A stretch of DNA of 64,000 nucleotides from Marinobacter sediminicola (GTDB taxonomy: Bacteria; Pseudomonadota; Gammaproteobacteria; Pseudomonadales; Oleiphilaceae), in contig NZ_JAVIXR010000003.1 in assembly GCF_031157525.1 (NCBI RefSeq), positions 186,001 through 250,000 of the forward strand, in the 5' to 3' direction. The notes beneath the pieces were generated by a model that saw only the letters and a program-made list of their open reading frames with translations, searched no databases and was not told where the DNA came from. The position numbers were made by a program, and so were the translations under genes. Of this stretch, positions 60,226 through 64,000 are shown piece by piece (position 1 is the stretch's first letter; every line of letters begins with the position of its first letter).

Positions 60226-61989
60226 GTGAACTCAAGCATCGGGAATGTTGGTGCCTTAATTTTTATTCTGGCACTGCTGCCGGCCTCTCAGATATTGGCT
60301 GCCACTTCCTGTGGCAGTCCGGCAACGCCGATTTCCGAAATTCAGGGCCGAGCTGACAGCTCTCCACTGGCTGGCCACAGGGTTACCGTTGAAGGTGTGC
60401 TCACTCTCGATGCTCGCATGAGAGGCGGTTTTACCGGCTTTTACTTGCAGCAAGCGGATGCTGAGACCGACGAAAACCCTGAAACATCAGAAGCCCTGTT
60501 TGTTTATACCCGCAAGAAAACCGGCACACCCGGTGAGCGCCTTCGAGTGACCGGCACCGTAAAAGAATTTCACGGCCTGACTGAGCTGGTTAACATAAAA
60601 ACCATACAGTCTTGTGGCCCCGCGGGGCTTCCTGAAGCTCAATTTCTATCGCTGTTACAGCCGGGGGCCTTCGAGTCTCTGGAGAGCATGCGCGTTCATA
60701 TAGCCCAGCCCCTGACCATCATTGATTCCTGGAATCTCGCTCGTTACGGCGAGCTGACGCTGGCTGTTAGCGATCAGGTTGTACCAACAGAGTATCAGGA
60801 GCCTGGGCCCAAGGCGGCAGCGGATGCGGCACGTAATCAGCAGCAAAGATTGCTGCTGGATGATGGCCGCGGCGTGCGCCAACCTACACCGATTCCCTGG
60901 CCCCCGGGAGGGTTGACGAGCACCAGCACCATTCGCAGTGGCGATAGCGTCCATGATATAGCTGGTATTCTCGATTACCGGTTCGGGGCCTGGAGAATAC
61001 AGCCCGAACGCCCCCCAATCTTCAGTACAGTGAACACTCGCCCTTCGGCTCCGCCACGGCCAGACACCCCGCATATCCGGGTAATGACCATGAACCTGGA
61101 AAATTACTTCAATGGTGATGGTGAAGGCAATGGTTTTCCCACTACACGTGGTGCGCCAACTACCAAGGCTTACAAATTCCAGCATAAGCGGCTGGTAGAA
61201 GCGCTACAACAGCCAGACCCCGACATACTGGCGGTCACAGAGCTGGAAAACGACGGATACAATGAGACCAGCGCGATAGCGCAACTGACTCGGGCCCTCG
61301 GCCCTGATTGGTCTTTTATTGCGACCCCGGGCGCAGACGGTAACGACCAGATACGCACGGGCTTGCTGTACCGCCATGACCGCGTTATAGCTGTCGGGCA
61401 GCCCGAACGCCTGACCAACGGACCGTTCAGTAAACAGGGCCGGCCGCCTTTAATGCAGGCGTTCAGGCCCAGGGGCCAACCCTCTTCCATTCAGGTAGTA
61501 GTGCCACACCTGAAATCTAAATCCTGCAGGGGTGCTACGGGCAAAAACCAGGACACGAATGATGGGCAGGGCTGCCACGCTCATCGTCGTTCAGAGGCTG
61601 CTCAAGCCCTTGTGCAATGGCTTGGGCAGTTACCGAAAACGTCTGCTCATGTCGGCACACTGATTGCCGGCGATCTAAATAGCTATTACAAAGAAGCACC
61701 ACTACACACCCTGAAGCTTGCCGGCTTCACCAGCATGGTGCATCACTTTCATCCATGCTCTGCACAGCAGTGCGATCACTACACCTTCAGGTACAAAGGC
61801 GAGAAGGGCACATTGGATTACGCGCTTGCCTCATCGTCACTCGTGCCACGAGTACTCAACGCCAGCACCTGGGCCATCAACGCCGACGAACCACGCGCCC
61901 TCGGCTACAAGGCCAATTTGCCGGGCACCGCTGCATTGCCCTGGCGCTCTTCAGATCATAACCCCGTGATTATCGATATCCGGTTCTAA
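60226..61989 (+). CDS. ExeM/NucH-like extracellular endonuclease (EEP superfamily)
   Basis: The 587-residue protein has a signal peptide (to about residue 26), an N-terminal OB/LTD-like region, and a C-terminal endonuclease/exonuclease/phosphatase domain: MTMNLENYFN, DILAVTELENDGY (metal Glu), GDLNSY, and the terminal SDHNPVIIDI (catalytic Asp-His). Secreted nucleases of the ExeM type degrade extracellular DNA for phosphate or biofilm dispersal. The start codon is GTG at 60226. It follows the WYL regulator by 16 bp, so the two are probably co-transcribed. Confidence 0.9.
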   Translation: MNSSIGNVGALIFILALLPASQILAATSCGSPATPISEIQGRADSSPLAGHRVTVEGVLTLDARMRGGFTGFYLQQADAETDENPETSEALFVYTRKKTGTPGERLRVTGTVKEFHGLTELVNIKTIQSCGPAGLPEAQFLSLLQPGAFESLESMRVHIAQPLTIIDSWNLARYGELTLAVSDQVVPTEYQEPGPKAAADAARNQQQRLLLDDGRGVRQPTPIPWPPGGLTSTSTIRSGDSVHDIAGILDYRFGAWRIQPERPPIFSTVNTRPSAPPRPDTPHIRVMTMNLENYFNGDGEGNGFPTTRGAPTTKAYKFQHKRLVEALQQPDPDILAVTELENDGYNETSAIAQLTRALGPDWSFIATPGADGNDQIRTGLLYRHDRVIAVGQPERLTNGPFSKQGRPPLMQAFRPRGQPSSIQVVVPHLKSKSCRGATGKNQDTNDGQGCHAHRRSEAAQALVQWLGQLPKTSAHVGTLIAGDLNSYYKEAPLHTLKLAGFTSMVHHFHPCSAQQCDHYTFRYKGEKGTLDYALASSSLVPRVLNASTWAINADEPRALGYKANLPGTAALPWRSSDHNPVIIDIRF

Positions 61990-62052
61990 CCCCTTCCTCA
62001 TATTCCTGAGGGATTCCGCTGATATACCCACCAATTGGCCTGTCGCCCCTCT

Positions 62053-62062
62053 TGACGCGTCA
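62053..62062. promoter_or_regulatory. 10-bp palindrome upstream of an AraC regulator
   Basis: TGACGCGTCA is a perfect 10-bp palindrome, inside a larger GCCCC/GGGGC-flanked segment, about 90 bp before the AraC-type start at 62156. It could be an operator or part of a nuclease-gene terminator. A single occurrence makes this weak. Confidence 0.25.
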
Positions 62063-62155
62063 TTGAAGTCATGGGGGCGGAGTGCTGCAAAGGTCATAAT
62101 CAAAGCCAGCATTCAGAATGACTGACAACAAGAACAGCGGATAACAAGGATTACC

Positions 62156-63226
62156 ATGCGTGTCTCTGCCTCCAATACACAGGATCTGGGTATGCCGGCC
62201 ATTTACCTGCATATACTGGCTGAACTGTTAAAGACCATCGGTCTGGACGAGCGCGACCTGTTGCTCAGGGTTGGATTGGACCCTGTCCGGCTGCAATCAA
62301 CAGACGTTCGGGTTAGCCACGCGCAAGCCAACGAGTTCGTCACCCGCGCTATCATCGAAAGCGGCGAACCCGGGCTTGGCATTATGCTGGCCCGTGAGCT
62401 GAAGCTACCTTTGCACGGCGCGCTAGGCGTGGCTGTCATGAGCAGCCGCACATTGAAAGACGCGCTGGATTTGATGACTCGTTACCTCACTCTTCGCGCA
62501 CCCCATCTGAGTGTCAGCAGCCGCGAGCACGATGGTGCGATGCACTACACTATTCGCTGTGATGGCGACCCGGGGCCGCTTCAGGGGTTCATTGTGGACG
62601 CCATGCTGTTTGGCTGCGCCTTCATGGGAGAGCAGCTCGCTGGCACCACTATCGGCGGCGCGGCGATTCTCCGGAAAGGCCCTGAACCCTCGTATTTCCG
62701 TCGCTTCAGGCAGTCGATCGTGATGCCGGTAACCTATGGATCCCAGGAAGATGCGCTGGTTATTCCCCATGGCATGCTGTCTGTGCCTATCCGCTTCAGC
62801 GACGACCAGCTTGCGGCGTCGTCCCGTGCCCAGTGTGAAGATGCCCTGCAACAACTCACAGAAGATGCAGGCTTTGGATGCCGGGTACGACGGGTAATTG
62901 AGACCAGCTATCCCTTCCCCCCAAAGCTGGCGAGAGTGGCGGCCACCCTGTTTGTATCCGAGCGCACATTAAAACGCCGTCTACAGGAAGAGAATGCCAG
63001 TTTTCAGAATTTGGTAGATCAGGTTCGGCTGGAACGTGCCCGGGAACTGCTCACCGGCACCCGCATGAACCTTAACCAGATTGCAGACGTTCTAGGCTAT
63101 GCCGACGCGGCAAACTTTACCCGGGCATTCAAGCGCTGGACGGGAAACAGTCCAAGCCGCTATCGGGATGCAGTGGAAAAGCCAGGCAGAGTGTTTCTAC
63201 ACACCAGCACGCCGGCTCATGCGTAA
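62156..63226 (+). CDS. AraC-family transcriptional regulator, OruR-like
   Basis: The 356-residue protein is from the same subfamily as the regulator at 346-1452: an Arabinose_bd-type ligand domain (residues ~20-210) and a C-terminal double HTH (VSERTLKRRLQEENASF, then LNQIADVLGYADAANFTRAFKRWTG). AAGGA lies before the ATG. Members of the OruR group control arginine/ornithine or hydrocarbon-related genes, but this gene stands alone between the nuclease gene and queE, so no target is obvious. It is convergent with queE, two bases apart. Confidence 0.9.
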   Translation: MRVSASNTQDLGMPAIYLHILAELLKTIGLDERDLLLRVGLDPVRLQSTDVRVSHAQANEFVTRAIIESGEPGLGIMLARELKLPLHGALGVAVMSSRTLKDALDLMTRYLTLRAPHLSVSSREHDGAMHYTIRCDGDPGPLQGFIVDAMLFGCAFMGEQLAGTTIGGAAILRKGPEPSYFRRFRQSIVMPVTYGSQEDALVIPHGMLSVPIRFSDDQLAASSRAQCEDALQQLTEDAGFGCRVRRVIETSYPFPPKLARVAATLFVSERTLKRRLQEENASFQNLVDQVRLERARELLTGTRMNLNQIADVLGYADAANFTRAFKRWTGNSPSRYRDAVEKPGRVFLHTSTPAHA

Positions 63227-63227
63227 A

Positions 63228-63884
63228 TCAGTCAATACCGATGATTTTGTGCATTTGTAGCGTCAGACGCCAGCGGGGGTTAGCGAGGCAATAATCCGTC
63301 GCTTTGCGGGTGTTGCTCTGTTTGACCGGGTCCGTGCTGCCGTCAGGTGCCGATGACGAGGCCATAGGCGACAGGAAGAAATGCCGGGCGTTGAAGTGAA
63401 CAAACCGTTCCGGCATGGCTTTAGGCTGAGGGTACACCAGCTTCAGTTCATCACAGGCTTCAATCACCACCGGCGCATCTGCCTTGGGGCTCACACACAA
63501 CCAGTCAATCCCGGCCGGTGCAGGCAAGGTACCGTTGGTTTCCACACCCACTTCAAAACCCGCCTGGTGAAAGGCCTCTATCAGCGTTTCGTCCAACTGC
63601 AACAAAGGCTCTCCACCCGTACACACCACGTAAGGCTTACCGGGAGCGTCTGGCCACAAGCTGCGTATGTGATCCGCCAACGCCTCTGCCGTTTCGAACG
63701 CGCCCCCATTCTGGCCATCAGTGCCTACAAAGTCCGTATCGCAGAAATTACACACGGCTGCCGCACGGTCCTTTTCCCGGCCTGTCCACAGGTTGCACTT
63801 GCTGAAACGACAGAACACCGCAGCGCGACCGGCTTGGGCGCCCTCGCCCTGCAAGGTGTAGAAGGCTTCTTTTACTTTGTACAT
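63228..63884 (-). CDS. queE: 7-carboxy-7-deazaguanine synthase
   Basis: QueE is a radical SAM enzyme that contracts 6-carboxytetrahydropterin to 7-carboxy-7-deazaguanine on the queuosine route. The 218-residue protein starts [19 protein letters not shown], with the cluster cysteines in CNLWTG...CNFC and CTGGEPLLQLDE. The residues CDTDFVGTDG place it with the usual proteobacterial QueE that has a modified CX14CX2C-type motif. It overlaps the queC stop by one base (TGATG), so queC-queE is one operon on the minus strand. Confidence 0.95.
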   Translation of the reverse strand: MYKVKEAFYTLQGEGAQAGRAAVFCRFSKCNLWTGREKDRAAAVCNFCDTDFVGTDGQNGGAFETAEALADHIRSLWPDAPGKPYVVCTGGEPLLQLDETLIEAFHQAGFEVGVETNGTLPAPAGIDWLCVSPKADAPVVIEACDELKLVYPQPKAMPERFVHFNARHFFLSPMASSSAPDGSTDPVKQSNTRKATDYCLANPRWRLTLQMHKIIGID

Positions 63885-64000
63885 CAGCGACCTGCCTCGT
63901 AGGCCAAGGGGTCTGCAAGGCCATTCTCTGAAAATGCTTCAAGCCGCTCTACGCAGGATCCACAAAGCCCGCAGGCCTTTTCCCGCCCGTTATAACAGGT
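63884..64000 (-). CDS. queC: 7-cyano-7-deazaguanine synthase (partial, C-terminal end)
   Basis: The minus strand from 64000 down to a TGA at 63884-63886 reads [22 protein letters not shown] and ends EAGR. This is the zinc-site tail of QueC (Cys-x-x-x-x-Cys-x-x-Cys-x-x-Cys pattern). QueC turns 7-carboxy-7-deazaguanine into preQ0 with ATP and ammonia. The stop overlaps the queE start by one base. Only 38 residues are inside the window. Confidence 0.88.
   Translation of the reverse strand, partial: TCYNGREKACGLCGSCVERLEAFSENGLADPLAYEAGR

Overview
The window is chromosomal DNA from a marine or halophilic gammaproteobacterium. A Marinobacter-like organism fits best. The clues are an ectoine-type locus, OruR-like AraC regulators, an OprI-like lipoprotein, a soluble NAD+-formate dehydrogenase operon, and the dense gene packing. 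That assignment is inference; there is no rRNA or tRNA here to anchor it. No gene-free stretch exceeds 300 bp, and I saw no insertion sequence, CRISPR array, tRNA or rRNA.

Layout. 1-11.8 kb is ordinary core: a partial TM2 gene, an 85-bp palindromic repeat, an AraC regulator divergent from a metal-dependent hydrolase, a class II amidotransferase, an SDR, the nfeD-qmcA membrane pair, yfbR, a large DUF748/AsmA-like protein, pdxH overlapping a phosphopantetheinyl transferase, and tag. 11.8-15.2 kb holds ectA-ectB-ask on the minus strand with no ectC between ectB and ask. 15.3-20.9 kb is one tight minus-strand operon: a TVP38/TMEM64-flavin disulfide reductase fusion, a radical SAM enzyme, a sodium:solute symporter and a metallophosphoesterase. 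I do not recognise its product. 21-28.4 kb carries assorted singletons, a decayed orphan type VI secretion effector (PAAR plus Tle1-like lipase, broken by one stop codon and one frameshift) with an intact immunity-type lipoprotein, and ndh.

28.5-38.4 kb is a defence island that is visibly richer in A+T than its flanks. Vsr nuclease and a 5-cytosine DNA methyltransferase diverge from each other. Facing them is a four-gene operon of overlapping genes: MutL/GHKL-type ATPase, Z1-domain ATPase, PD-(D/E)XK (DUF4420) protein and AIPR protein. This matches the MutL-Z1-DUF-AIPR (Mza-type) antiphage gene set.

38.6-42.7 kb has a TehB-like methyltransferase and a c-di-GMP pair (dCACHE-PAS-GGDEF cyclase and DUF3391-HD-GYP phosphodiesterase). 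42.8-50.1 kb is the fdsG-fdsB-fdsA-fdhD-fdsD formate dehydrogenase operon with a divergent ModE/PBP-type regulator. 50.2-55 kb is envelope related: a K+/H+ antiporter, two L,D-transpeptidases bracketing an OprI-like lipoprotein that ends in lysine, and an SDR. At 55.0-55.8 kb a GDT1/MneA-type Mn2+ exporter sits behind a clear yybP-ykoY manganese riboswitch with a readable expression switch. The end of the window holds marR-MFS, a second MFS transporter, a WYL (BrxR/CapW-like) regulator upstream of an ExeM-like secreted nuclease, an OruR-like AraC regulator, and queE-queC (queC runs off the end).

Most start codons were moved inward from the longest reading frame using Shine-Dalgarno spacing, conserved N-termini or stop-start overlaps.
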